Source of the DNA: Mariprofundus sp.
GTDB lineage: Bacteria; Pseudomonadota; Zetaproteobacteria; Mariprofundales; Mariprofundaceae
Direction: 5' to 3'
NCBI GenBank assembly: GCA_030950555.1
Contig: JAUZRH010000186.1
Location: 1 to 35,500, forward strand
Length of the DNA stretch: 35,500 nt
In this document: piece by piece, positions 25,836-34,264 of the stretch
How positions within the stretch are numbered: the first letter of the stretch is position 1
Layout: the number at the start of each line of letters is the position of its first letter
The notes under the pieces: generated by a model
Seen by the model: only the letters and a program-made list of their open reading frames with translations
Databases searched by the model: none
What the model was told of the DNA's origin: nothing
Made by a program: the position numbers and the translations under genes

Positions 25836-26096
25836 TTACTCCTCCGCTAACCCTTCAATCATCGCGTGCTGTTTCAAGGCATAACCAAGAATCAACACAA
25901 AAGCAATCCCAAAGCTAAACATGATCCAGTCCGCTGTACCCTGATATGTCATCGGATTAAACGGATCCATAAACCACAATCCAGCCTCACCAAATGGGCC
26001 ACGGCCCACTGCAAGCAGAAATGCACAAGTAAACACGGATCCATTACCCATGCCTGTTGTCATACCTGCTATAATCGTTAACCAGATACTTTTCAT
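25836..26096 (-). CDS. Small membrane protein, first gene of the oxidase block
   Basis: An 86-residue protein with two membrane segments (IWLTIIAGMTTGMGNGSVFTCAFLL, starting at residue 4, and IMFSFGIAFVLILGYAL) joined by a Gly/Pro/Phe-rich loop (RGPFGEAGLWFMDPFNPM). The family was not recognised. The ATG at 26096 follows GGAGG with good spacing. Its stop codon is part of the ribosome binding site of the next, 35-residue gene. Its position at the head of the ccoN-ccoO-ccoP-like block implies a subunit or assembly role. Confidence 0.72.
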   Translation of the reverse strand: MKSIWLTIIAGMTTGMGNGSVFTCAFLLAVGRGPFGEAGLWFMDPFNPMTYQGTADWIMFSFGIAFVLILGYALKQHAMIEGLAEE

Positions 26097-26147
26097 TCAG
26101 CCCTCCTCTCTTTATGAATTCAACATGAATTCCTTTTAATATTAGGT

Positions 26148-26175
26148 ACGCTAGCCCAACAATTACCCTTGTCAA
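26148..26175 (-). promoter_or_regulatory. Weak promoter candidate for the oxidase block
   Basis: On the minus strand a perfect TTGACA (26170-26175) lies upstream of the first oxidase gene. With 16-base spacing the -10 position reads TAGCGT (26148-26153), only 3 of 6 matching. Two GAATTC units lie just downstream (about 26118-26133). No FNR-type TTGAT-N4-ATCAA box is present. This is a guess from consensus only. Confidence 0.22.
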
Positions 26176-26863
26176 GATTATTTCCACACACCCACCAAAA
26201 TGCTAACTGATTACGCCAAAACTCAGCTCCTTGAGAATCACTTAGAGGAACGACACATAAATAAACATTCCATTGAGATGGGAATCCATTCTCGTTCCCA
26301 CGCTCCTGCGTGGGAACGCATATTGCTTTCAGAATCTAACAGAACGTTTTTTTAGATATGGATTCCCGATGCAACCTTCGGGAAGCAAGTGGCGGCGTTC
26401 CCGCTACGCGATAGGGTTAGACAAATAAACCGTTTCTCTTGGTTTGCCCTGTCATTCCCGTGAAGACGGGAAGCAAGTAGCGGCGTTCCCGCTACGCGAT
26501 AGGGTTAGATCGATAGAGCGTTTTATTTCCGCGTTCCCACGCTCCTGCGTGGGAACGCATTGCAGAGCGCTCTTTTTGATGTGGATTCCCGATTCAACCT
26601 TCGGGAATGACGGGCGGGGGGGATCACGGCTTGTTCCGCGCACCTCGACTATGACGTAAGCTGTTGTAATCATTGTTGTCCCGTCTTAAAAGGGAAACCG
26701 CCAAACAGTGCGTCTTGAATCCGAACGCTTATGGTTCGCAGTGTGGGATACTTATTTAGTACCGCAGCCCTAACATCTCTGCTTTACTTTGTATCTTGGT
26801 GCCTTTGTGGTGAGTAAGGTTTTCTTGTGTTTGGATCTCTTTCAACGGGTCACGACAGAGCTT
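26176..26863. repeat. Gene-free, palindrome-rich region
   Basis: No coding sequence is supported. It contains two copies of the CGTTCCCACGC...GCGTGGGAACG palindrome (26293-26318 and 26532-26557). A 43-base direct repeat starting CGGGAAGCAAGT and ending GCGATAGGGTTAGA occurs at 26379-26421 and 26467-26509, differing at one base. Several ATTCCCG...CGGGAA hairpins lie at about 26362-26384, 26454-26472 and 26584-26606. From about 26615 to 26863 nothing recognisable is seen. The units recur elsewhere in the window between genes and never within them. Confidence 0.75.
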
Positions 26864-28138
26864 TTATGTAACAACATCGCACATGGCGGAGGTCAGTTGT
26901 GATAGTTCAGTAGTGGATATAACAAAGGGGGGCATTGTATAGAGTAGATGACCAAACGGTCTGAGCCATACGCCCTTGGCAATCAACTGCTTCTGTAGCG
27001 GCTCAATATCAATGCTGTCAACCATCTCAATCACACCGATCGCCCCTTTGATACGTACATCTTTCACCCGTTCACTCTGCCTGCAAGGTGCTAGCTCTTG
27101 CTCTAACTGTGCTTCGATTGCCTGCACACGCTGCTGCCAAGATGACGCTAGCAATAGATCAATACTGGCTAGGGCCACGCAACAGGCCAAGGGATTGGCC
27201 ATAAATGTTGGCCCGTGCATTAACACGCCATGGCCATCTGCATGGATGCCAGCAGAGACGTTAGCTGTGCAGAGAACAGCCGCTAGCGTCATATAACCAC
27301 CCGTTAAGGCCTTACCAACACACATAATATCCGGTGCAACTGCAGCCTGCTCACAGGCAAACATGGTACCCGTGCGACCAAAGCCTGTGGCTATCTCATC
27401 CGCAATCAGTAGCACATCATAACAGTCACATAGCTCGCGTACCTGCCGTAGGAATTCCGGCGCATAAAAACGCATGCCCCCCGCCCCCTGCACCAGCGGT
27501 TCCAAAATCACTGCGGCAATCTCATCATGATGTGCCTCGATTAGTTGCCGAAAAGAGCTTATCTGGGAATCATCCCACTGATCATCTGTTTGAGCCGTCG
27601 GTGCCTCTGCAAAATAGTGCTGTGGTAACATATCTGCAAAGAGATGGTGCATGCCGGCCAAAGGGTCACACACGCCCATCGCACCAAAGGTATCACCATG
27701 ATAACCATGGTTTATGGTTAAAAGTTTCGTTTTTTCGCTGCGCCCCTGTGCTTGCCAATATTGTAGGGCCATCTTCATGGCCACTTCCACTGCCACCGAG
27801 CCTGAATCAGCAAAAAACAGCTGTTTCATACCGCTTGGAGCTAGGGACAGGAGACGTTCGGCCAGTAGAGCAGCCGGTGCATGGGTGAGGCCCCCAAACA
27901 TCACATGGGCCATTTTTCCCAGTTGCACCTCGATGGCATGATTCAACTCCGGGACATTATAGCCATGAATCGCGCACCACCAGGAGGCCATACCATCTAT
28001 AACCTTACGCCCATCTTCAAACTGCAGATGGACTCCAGCAGCACTTTTTACAGCATAAACTGCCAGCGGGTTCTGCATTGAAGCATACGGATGCCATACA
28101 TGTGCTCGTTCAAATTCCTGCCAATCAGCCTGCATCAT
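26864..28138 (-). CDS. bioA: Adenosylmethionine-8-amino-7-oxononanoate aminotransferase
   Basis: A 424-residue PLP-dependent class III aminotransferase. It converts 8-amino-7-oxononanoate to 7,8-diaminononanoate in biotin synthesis, using S-adenosylmethionine as amino donor. BioA features are the start HVWHPYASMQNPL, GMASWWCAIHGYNVPELN, FFADSGSVAVEVAMKMA, NHGYHGDTFGAMGVCD, the PLP aspartate in LLIADEIATGFGRTG, the Schiff-base lysine in VGKALTGGYMTLA, and HGPTFMANPLACC. Length is typical. The ATG at 28138 overlaps the holA stop (ATGA), so it is co-transcribed with the leuS-lptE-holA group. No other biotin gene is in the window. Confidence 0.95.
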   Translation of the reverse strand: MMQADWQEFERAHVWHPYASMQNPLAVYAVKSAAGVHLQFEDGRKVIDGMASWWCAIHGYNVPELNHAIEVQLGKMAHVMFGGLTHAPAALLAERLLSLAPSGMKQLFFADSGSVAVEVAMKMALQYWQAQGRSEKTKLLTINHGYHGDTFGAMGVCDPLAGMHHLFADMLPQHYFAEAPTAQTDDQWDDSQISSFRQLIEAHHDEIAAVILEPLVQGAGGMRFYAPEFLRQVRELCDCYDVLLIADEIATGFGRTGTMFACEQAAVAPDIMCVGKALTGGYMTLAAVLCTANVSAGIHADGHGVLMHGPTFMANPLACCVALASIDLLLASSWQQRVQAIEAQLEQELAPCRQSERVKDVRIKGAIGVIEMVDSIDIEPLQKQLIAKGVWLRPFGHLLYTMPPFVISTTELSQLTSAMCDVVT

Positions 28139-29124
28139 ACGCCTAACCTCTCTTTTGCCACCAGATCCAGCGTTAAACGCTCCATCACCACGCCATTATC
28201 TTCTAAAGAGGCGCCTTTAATCAACTGCTCGGCCTCCGCAATGCGTGCTATGGCAAGCGATAACTCGGCACCGCGCCAACAACGTGCCTCTTCACTGACC
28301 TTTTTCCGAGCATCACCAAATATTTTAGCCGTTTGCAGCGGATTGCGATCACGCTGTGATTGATACCAGCAGAACATCAGCAACTGTTGCACACGTGTAC
28401 CAAGCCAGTAGATCATCTGTACTTCAGCCACCTGCTTTTCAGCTAATAGGTGACAGACAAGATTAATGGCATGCGCATCCCGCATCGCAACCGCGTGACA
28501 CCACGCTTCGATGGCACCCGGAGCCCGTTCACCCAGCAGATCACCCACGACATCCAGACTGATAAGCGCCCCTTCACCACCATCATAACAGAGCAGACGC
28601 TCGATCAACTGCCGGGCAACCTGACGCATGCCATACAAGCGTTCAGCCAGCCACGCTATTGATTCAGGTGCAAGTAATAAGCCTGATTTTTGAATTTCAC
28701 CGGTCAGCCAACGGCTAAAACTAGCGGCATCTGGTAGTGAAAATTCGCATTGCGCGAGCGCCCGCTCCGCTTGCATTTTTTTATGCAGCGCCTTGCGCCA
28801 TTCAATGCCCGGCGCACAGATAATCAAGCGATTGCCGGCCATCACCGAGCGACTCATCTGTAGTAGATGCTCTGTCTGCTTGACGTTAGCCGATTGCGCA
28901 TTGCGCACCAGTGCATAACACTCCGAGGGGCCAAAAAGACCACGATTACGACACGCCTCTTCAATCCGCGCCAGCTCACTCACGTCAACTCGTAAACGCG
29001 TCACATCCTTGCTGCCCTCAGCCAACAGCGCTTCCGCCGCCTCAACCAGCGCATCCTGATCTTCACCATGCAGATAGTAGCAGCAGTGCTCGGCGGGCAG
29101 CAGCCGCGCAGCTGTTATACGCAT
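28135..29124 (-). CDS. holA: DNA polymerase III subunit delta
   Basis: A 329-residue clamp-loader subunit that opens the beta clamp. Characteristic parts are YYLHGEDQDALVEAAEALL near the start, the LFGPSECYALVRNAQS strand, the domain ending FSRWLTGEIQKSGLLLAPESIAWL and the C-terminal helical domain (AIARIAEAEQLIKGASLEDN). Length fits HolA (about 340). It follows lptE by 34 bases in the common leuS-lptE-holA order and overlaps bioA downstream. Confidence 0.93.
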   Translation of the reverse strand: MRITAARLLPAEHCCYYLHGEDQDALVEAAEALLAEGSKDVTRLRVDVSELARIEEACRNRGLFGPSECYALVRNAQSANVKQTEHLLQMSRSVMAGNRLIICAPGIEWRKALHKKMQAERALAQCEFSLPDAASFSRWLTGEIQKSGLLLAPESIAWLAERLYGMRQVARQLIERLLCYDGGEGALISLDVVGDLLGERAPGAIEAWCHAVAMRDAHAINLVCHLLAEKQVAEVQMIYWLGTRVQQLLMFCWYQSQRDRNPLQTAKIFGDARKKVSEEARCWRGAELSLAIARIAEAEQLIKGASLEDNGVVMERLTLDLVAKERLGV

Positions 29125-29158
29125 AGCAGTTTATACATGTGCAAGGTAAGCCACTGGC

Positions 29159-29680
29159 TCAAAACCCTGATCGGAGTCGACCGATGGCATCCGATACCCA
29201 CTGTTTTTGTAAATCCCGCAATAACCGACTGCGTGACGCTTCGATGCTTGCCGGTCCACCCGTCACATAGATATCCCCTTGGCGTTGAAGTGAACCACTC
29301 TGCCATAGGGTTTTGCCATCCATCTCTAACATCAATCGACCAGCAACGACCATACGATACTGCGAAGCGATACCCGACAGATCATACGCTGAAGGGCGAA
29401 AATCCAGCCCTGACATCTGCAGATGTAAGAGCGCATGGTGGTGCAGATCAAGCACTGAGTCAGCCTCATTGAGCAACTGATAATCTGTTGAAGTCAGGCG
29501 TGGACGCAACAGAGCGACTAACGATGCATCAGCATTACCCACAATAGAGAGGCTATGAACCTCCGCTGGAATAGCACTCGCCCCTCCTTGACCCACAAGA
29601 TGATAACCACAAGAGCTTAACATCAGCAGCACCCATAACGACCACCGTAAACGTCGCCAGTGGGCAGAAAAGGTTTTCAT
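29159..29680 (-). CDS. lptE: LPS-assembly lipoprotein LptE
   Basis: A 173-residue outer-membrane lipoprotein that plugs the LptD channel during LPS insertion. The signal peptide ends in a lipobox LSSC followed by GYHLVGQGG, the classic LptE start. Downstream it has the LptE-like SIVGNADASLVALLRPRL and the region around QYRMVVAGRLML. A longer frame reaches 29755, but the ATG at 29680 overlaps the leuS stop (ATGA) and gives the correct lipoprotein start. Its presence implies an LPS-bearing Gram-negative host. Confidence 0.92.
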   Translation of the reverse strand: MKTFSAHWRRLRWSLWVLLMLSSCGYHLVGQGGASAIPAEVHSLSIVGNADASLVALLRPRLTSTDYQLLNEADSVLDLHHHALLHLQMSGLDFRPSAYDLSGIASQYRMVVAGRLMLEMDGKTLWQSGSLQRQGDIYVTGGPASIEASRSRLLRDLQKQWVSDAIGRLRSGF

Positions 29681-32130
29681 GCGGGCTTCACAACAATATT
29701 TAACAGACGCCCGGGCACCAGAATTACCTTCACAATCTGCATATCGACCAACCACTTTTGTACCGCGGCATTCGCTTCGGCGGCTGCCATGGCACCCTGT
29801 TGATCGATATCTTTCGCAACCTTAATTTCACCACGCTTTTTGCCTTGCACCTGCACCACCAGCGTAATTTCATGCTGCTCTAGTGCCGCTGCATCCACTT
29901 GTGGCCAATCAGCCATCACGGCCATCTGCTGCATACCGAGTAACTCGCCAAGCTCGCAGGCAAAATGTGGCACAAAGGGTGCCAGCATCGTTGCGAGTAG
30001 CTCCACACCTTCACGATAAGCCGCCTGTCCACTGGCGCCCTTGGGCTGATAATCCTGTAAATTATTCGTAAGCTCCATCAGCGCCGCAATAGCTACATTA
30101 AAGGCAAAGCCATGTTCAAAGGCATGCGTTACGCGCTGGACGGTTATATGAATGCTACGGCGCAACTGTTTTACCGCCGCGTCATCCGCCTCTCCATCGG
30201 CAACATCCAGTTTTTCCAGTAGTCGCCAGACACGCTTCAGAAACCGATGCCCACCTTCAACACCTGCGTCATTCCACTCCAGTTCTTTTTCAGGCGGTGC
30301 CGCAAACAGTGTAAACAGGCGCGCCGTATCGGCACCAAAGCGCTCAATAATAGCTTTCGGATCGACTGTATTACCTTTGGACTTGGACATTTTTGTGCCA
30401 TCTTTCAGCACCATGCCCTGTGTGAGTAGGTTTTTAAACGGTTCATCGCCGCCTTCAGCCGAGCTAAATAGACCCGCATCGCGCATCAGTTTATGATAAA
30501 AACGTGCATATAGCAGATGCAAAACGGCATGTTCCACCCCGCCTATATACTGATCAACCGGTGCCCAACGACGCATTGCATCACTGTCCAACATGCCGCT
30601 GTCGTGATTCGATGAAGTATAACGATCCATATACCAAGAGGATTCCATAAACGTATCAAAGGTATCCAGTTCACGCTCTGCCCGCTCACCACAGCGAGGA
30701 CAATCCACATAACGAAAAGCATCACACTCATTTAGCGGCGAAGCACCACCGGTCGGCTGCAAATCCGTTGGCAGTAGTACGGGCAACTGCGCATCAGGCA
30801 CAGGCACTGCACCACATTGCTGGCAATGAATCACCGGAATCGGCGCTCCCCAATAACGCTGACGTGACACTAACCAATCACGCAAACGATACTGAACACG
30901 CTCGCCCCCTTTGCCATTATCAGCCAACCATGTGGTAATCATTTGCTTTGCTTGTGCTGAGGTCAAGGCATCAAATTGAGCGGAATTGATCAACTGACCT
31001 GGCTCGGTAAACGCCGCGTCCTCAATAGGCCACTCACCCTCTAAGGGACGAATCACCTGCTTAATCGATAGCCCATATTTATGAGCAAAGTCAAAATCGC
31101 GCGCATCATGCGCCGGCACACTCATAACCGCACCCGTGCCATATCCCATCAGCACAAAATTCGCGACCCATACAGGCACTGCATCACCGGTAATGGGATG
31201 CAGCGCATAACAACCTGTTGCCATACCCTTCTTTTCCATGGTTTCGACATCGGCTTCTTTGGTCGATATTTTACTACACTCTTCCAAAAACAGGGCCAGT
31301 TCTGGGCTGTTTTCAGCCGCTTTTTTAGCCAGAGGATGGCCGGCTGCCACGGCCATATAAGTGACACCCATCAATGTATCAGGGCGGGTGGTAAACACTT
31401 CTAGCGTCTCATCTGAATCAACCATCGCGAATGACACTTCAGCACCGCTCGATTTGCCAATCCAATTTCGCTGCATGCCCACAACTTTATCAGGCCAACC
31501 ACTCAATTTATCCAGATCAGTCAATAACTCTTCGGCATAGGCGGTAATACGGATAAACCACTGTTTTAAATTTTTGCGTTGCACCGCCGTATCACAGCGC
31601 CAGCAATTTCCATCTACAACCTGCTCATTGGCCAACACCGTATGACAGGGATCACACCAATTCACTTCAGCTCGCGCTTGATAGGCCAGCCCTTTTTCCA
31701 TCAAGCGGGTAAACAACCACTGCTCCCAGCGGTAATAGGCCGGATCACAAGTAGCAATCTCACGCGACCAATCATAGGAAAGGCCTAAACGCTTTAACTG
31801 CACACGCATCTGATCGATATTGGCGTATGTCCACTCGGCAGGTGGGCGTTGGTGTTTAATCGCAGCATTTTCTGCAGGCAGTCCAAACGCATCCCAACCA
31901 ATCGGGTGTAAAACATTAAAACCATTCATGCGTTTATAACGCGCAACCGCATCGCCTAGGCAATAGTTGCGCACATGGCCCATATGCAAATTGCCCGATG
32001 GATAGGGAAACATCACCAAACAGTAATAGGACGCCCGCTCATCATCATCAACAGCTGCATCGATGCCCGATGCTTGCCACTTTTTTTGCCATTTGGCTTC
32101 AATTCCCTGTGCTTCATAACGATCAGACAC
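29677..32130 (-). CDS. leuS: Leucine-tRNA ligase
   Basis: An 817-residue class I aminoacyl-tRNA synthetase charging tRNA-Leu. The HIGH signature appears as PYPSGNLHMGH (residues 42-52), KMSKS at 580-584, and the editing domain (CP1) lies between them with TTRPDTLMGVTYMAVAAGHP. Four-cysteine zinc-like motifs are visible (CDPCHTVLANEQV with CWRCD, and CQQCGAVPVP with CPRCGE). Length is normal. It starts with GTG at 32130, with GGAG 9 bases upstream. It heads the leuS-lptE-holA-bioA group. Confidence 0.97.
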   Translation of the reverse strand: MSDRYEAQGIEAKWQKKWQASGIDAAVDDDERASYYCLVMFPYPSGNLHMGHVRNYCLGDAVARYKRMNGFNVLHPIGWDAFGLPAENAAIKHQRPPAEWTYANIDQMRVQLKRLGLSYDWSREIATCDPAYYRWEQWLFTRLMEKGLAYQARAEVNWCDPCHTVLANEQVVDGNCWRCDTAVQRKNLKQWFIRITAYAEELLTDLDKLSGWPDKVVGMQRNWIGKSSGAEVSFAMVDSDETLEVFTTRPDTLMGVTYMAVAAGHPLAKKAAENSPELALFLEECSKISTKEADVETMEKKGMATGCYALHPITGDAVPVWVANFVLMGYGTGAVMSVPAHDARDFDFAHKYGLSIKQVIRPLEGEWPIEDAAFTEPGQLINSAQFDALTSAQAKQMITTWLADNGKGGERVQYRLRDWLVSRQRYWGAPIPVIHCQQCGAVPVPDAQLPVLLPTDLQPTGGASPLNECDAFRYVDCPRCGERAERELDTFDTFMESSWYMDRYTSSNHDSGMLDSDAMRRWAPVDQYIGGVEHAVLHLLYARFYHKLMRDAGLFSSAEGGDEPFKNLLTQGMVLKDGTKMSKSKGNTVDPKAIIERFGADTARLFTLFAAPPEKELEWNDAGVEGGHRFLKRVWRLLEKLDVADGEADDAAVKQLRRSIHITVQRVTHAFEHGFAFNVAIAALMELTNNLQDYQPKGASGQAAYREGVELLATMLAPFVPHFACELGELLGMQQMAVMADWPQVDAAALEQHEITLVVQVQGKKRGEIKVAKDIDQQGAMAAAEANAAVQKWLVDMQIVKVILVPGRLLNIVVKPA

Positions 32131-32359
32131 CTGCGATGACTCCTTAAAGCTTTAGAAAGAATAGGTATTTAACAATATCGATGATACCAGTCCTTTCCAT
32201 AACGCTTACTCAAAATAGAGGCGGATAATGAGGGCAGAAGCACCAGATGAAAAGGAGTAATATTATCAAAAACAGAAAACAGTAAGCATGTTATCGACGA
32301 GCCCGACTATTACGACTATCTTTTCACGATTATATCACTTACATTTCAATGGAGTACCC

Positions 32360-33091
32360 ATGAAGCATCCCCATCAATGGCACAAAATTATTTTACTATT
32401 GCCCCTATTCGCCCTGAGCAGCTGTGCTAGCATCATAGATAACGTCAACGCCACCCCCTCACATCATCTAGCAAATAAGGATGCTTCGCATTCGAACAAA
32501 AGCATTGCTTATCGCATCAAACGAATCGACCAAGCGAGTGATCGCATGACCGCGCGCAATGACATCATGCACGAATTGATTCAGACATCTAATCAAACGT
32601 GCGAACATATTCTCTCCAAGCTCCCCAAACAGATCAAACGGTGGAATATAGAGAGCGAAAAAAGCAATAATAGCTCACTACTCGAAGATACAATCGAACG
32701 TAGAAAATTTGATAATGTTGACCCATCGCTTGCCTTGCAACAGTCCATTTTCACCCATCCAGCCAAACAAGAACTGGCTCGTGCTATCACTGCTATGATC
32801 AAAAAGAATCGTTATCAACTCTATCTAACACTCAGAAACCGCGAAGATATGGATATTAGCCAATACTCTCTAAAACAAGCCCTGCAAAATCTAGTGACTT
32901 ATCAGCACGCCTGCTCAGTGGAACAAGGCATCTCTGACTTAGCCCTCGCCTCCACACAACAACATACCACCATCGAAGAAAAACAAGCACAGATAGAGTC
33001 ACTGATCAAACTGCGTCAAACACTCATCGAACAGCGACTGGGTACGCAGGCCATCCAACAACAAATTGATGCCATCATTATGTCCAAATAA
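32360..33091 (+). CDS. Uncharacterised lipoprotein
   Basis: A 243-residue protein with a lipoprotein signal peptide (MKHPHQWHKIILLLPLFALS and lipobox LSSC, Cys22). The mature part is polar and helical: an R/K/D-rich region around 50-150 and a C-terminal coiled coil (about 195-240, EEKQAQIESLIKLRQTLIEQ). No family was recognised. The frame opens at 32288, but the ATG at 32360 has GGAG 5 bases upstream and directly precedes the signal peptide. It is transcribed divergently from leuS across 229 bases. Two Cys (residue 77 in SNQTCEHIL and one near 188 in QHACSVEQG) could form a disulfide. Codon use looks more A/T-rich than its neighbours. Confidence 0.75.
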   Translation: MKHPHQWHKIILLLPLFALSSCASIIDNVNATPSHHLANKDASHSNKSIAYRIKRIDQASDRMTARNDIMHELIQTSNQTCEHILSKLPKQIKRWNIESEKSNNSSLLEDTIERRKFDNVDPSLALQQSIFTHPAKQELARAITAMIKKNRYQLYLTLRNREDMDISQYSLKQALQNLVTYQHACSVEQGISDLALASTQQHTTIEEKQAQIESLIKLRQTLIEQRLGTQAIQQQIDAIIMSK

Positions 33092-33246
33092 CTGGCATAT
33101 AAACATGCAGAATCTGTCGCAGCCATATGCATTCCCACGCAGGAGCATGGGAACGAGAAGCAGAGCGTTTCAGATATGTATTCCCGATTAAACCTTCGGG
33201 AATGACGATCTGGAGTCTGATTGATTCGGGCAGCCTAAAAATAACC
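33092..33246. repeat. REP-like palindromes after the lipoprotein gene
   Basis: A degenerate copy of the CGTTCCCACGC palindrome family (about 33130-33155, ATTCCCACGC...GCATGGGAACG) and an ATTCCCG...CGGGAAT hairpin (33180-33203) follow the lipoprotein stop. No T-run terminator accompanies them. Confidence 0.6.
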
Positions 33247-33254
33247 CTATTTTA

Positions 33255-33483
33255 GGCATCCTTCACCAACTATAAAAAATAGTTAACGCTTTACGTTACC
33301 TCGCAGCTTAAAGATATCGCTTCATCTTCCGTAAGCCGTTTTAATCATGGCCGTTTTTTATTGCCCCCCTCACCCCAACCCTCTTCCTCCGGGAGAGGGT
33401 TGGGGTGAGGGGGGCAACTATTTGGCGAAGCCTTTTCCGTATGAAGGAAAGCCTTAATGTGTGAACCGGAAATGAAGCATGCC
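33255..33483 (-). mobile_element. MITE copy 3 (229 bp, with probable 8-bp target duplication)
   Basis: Bounded by GGCATCCTTCA (33255-33265) and TGAAGCATGCC (33473-33483), 10 of 11 complementary. Flanks are CTATTTTA (33247-33254) and CTATTTTT (33484-33491), 7 of 8 identical, as for a target-site duplication. It is the reverse orientation of copy 1 and contains both shared blocks in the same order. Its central palindrome is the most complete of the three: CCTCACCCCAACCCTC and GAGGGTTGGGGTGAGG arms. Non-coding. Confidence 0.75.
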
Positions 33484-33514
33484 CTATTTTTTTACAATCT
33501 ACTTACGACATGAC

Positions 33515-33549
33515 AAAAAAACGGCACCTCGTTAGAGATGCCTTTTTTT
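33515..33549 (-). terminator. Bidirectional intrinsic terminator after the secreted-protein gene
   Basis: An 8-bp stem (GGCACCTC with GAGATGCC, one G-T pair, 33523-33530 and 33535-33542) with a 4-base loop is flanked by seven A (33515-33521) and seven T (33543-33549). It therefore works in both directions. It lies 25 bases beyond the stop of the 33574-34083 gene and could also end transcription coming from the lipoprotein side. Confidence 0.88.
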
Positions 33550-33573
33550 ATATTATGTTTAAATACTTAGCGA

Positions 33574-34083
33574 TTAGAGCCCAAAAACTTGCCTCATCTT
33601 ACCAGGCTCAGGTATTGCAGCACCACCGTTACCGCCAGTGGTTCCATCCGCACAAACACATGAAGCAACACCCGGTGGGCAGATACAACTTGGGCCTGGT
33701 GCAGGAGCTGGTGGAGTAACGTCATCGGGAGGCGTAATAACCACAGGGGGTGTCTCTTCTGGCACTTCAGGTGGCTTAGGCGCTTCAGCACACTTACCAG
33801 CATAATCACCACTATGATCTTCTAAATAAGACGTAAGATCAGAGCTCTTGATCTCCTTAGTCTTACCATCTGGATGACCCGCACTAACATGACAGACTTT
33901 AACTTTATCTGCTTTGTTTTTATCTGCTTTATCTTTCTTGTCTTTCTTGTCTTTGTCTGCCTTGTCTTTATCTGAGTCTGCTACAGCAGAAGCAACATTT
34001 AAGCTCACACCAGTATCAATCAGACTAAACGAAAAAACAAAAGCCACAACAAATATAGCTGCAAGCAATCTCTTTAACTTCAT
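33574..34083 (-). CDS. Secreted Asp/Lys- and Pro-rich protein with a CH(V)-x-GDYxGxC module
   Basis: A 169-residue exported protein with a signal peptide (MKLKRLLAAIFVVAFVFSFS, likely cleaved near ASA-VADS). A repetitive Asp/Lys tract (DKDKADKDKKDKKDKADK) follows. A module beginning VKVCHVSAGHPDGKTKEI and ending SGDYAGKC resembles the small VCHxPPGNP...HGDYxGxC modules of extracellular bacterial proteins. A Pro-rich stretch and a Cys/Gly-rich tail (SCICPPGVASCVCADGTTGG) complete it. A GTG at 34107 opens the frame, but the ATG at 34083 has GGAG 6 bases upstream. It is not a PEP-CTERM protein: after IPEP there is no membrane helix. Function unknown; possibly cell-surface or metal-related. Confidence 0.75.
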   Translation of the reverse strand: MKLKRLLAAIFVVAFVFSFSLIDTGVSLNVASAVADSDKDKADKDKKDKKDKADKNKADKVKVCHVSAGHPDGKTKEIKSSDLTSYLEDHSGDYAGKCAEAPKPPEVPEETPPVVITPPDDVTPPAPAPGPSCICPPGVASCVCADGTTGGNGGAAIPEPGKMRQVFGL

Positions 34084-34134
34084 TAACCTCTCCTTTTTTA
34101 TCTTCACGATATGTTTAGGTTAGATAACCCTCTA

Positions 34135-34196
34135 GCCCCTATGGGCAGAGCATAACTATTTAACTATTGACAGCAAGTGCAATAAATGCCCCTATG
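34135..34196 (-). promoter_or_regulatory. Candidate promoter flanked by direct repeats (for the secreted-protein gene)
   Basis: On the minus strand TTGCTG (34171-34176) and TATGCT (34149-34154) are spaced 16 bases, a fair sigma70-type match. The nonamer GCCCCTATG (plus-strand reading) occurs twice, at 34188-34196 just upstream of the -35 and at 34135-34143 close to the expected start point. The copies are 53 bases apart, about five helical turns. This resembles a two-site operator. No regulator is identified. Confidence 0.35.
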
Positions 34197-34264
34197 AGAC
34201 ACATAGACACAGTTCCCCTAAAAAAAGACGCTACAACTGCTTTTTACTAACGACTCTCATCACA

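Noticed and set aside
26279-26612. CRISPR-like array in the repeat-rich gap
   Set aside because: Repeats are palindromes of several families with irregular spacing, there are no constant-length spacers, and no cas gene is nearby.
27334-27888. 184-codon plus-strand frame inside bioA
   Set aside because: Antisense to a clear bioA, with a His/Pro-rich translation and no recognisable motif.
33574-33640. PEP-CTERM sorting signal in the secreted protein
   Set aside because: The sequence IPEP is followed by only a few polar residues, with no membrane helix or basic end.
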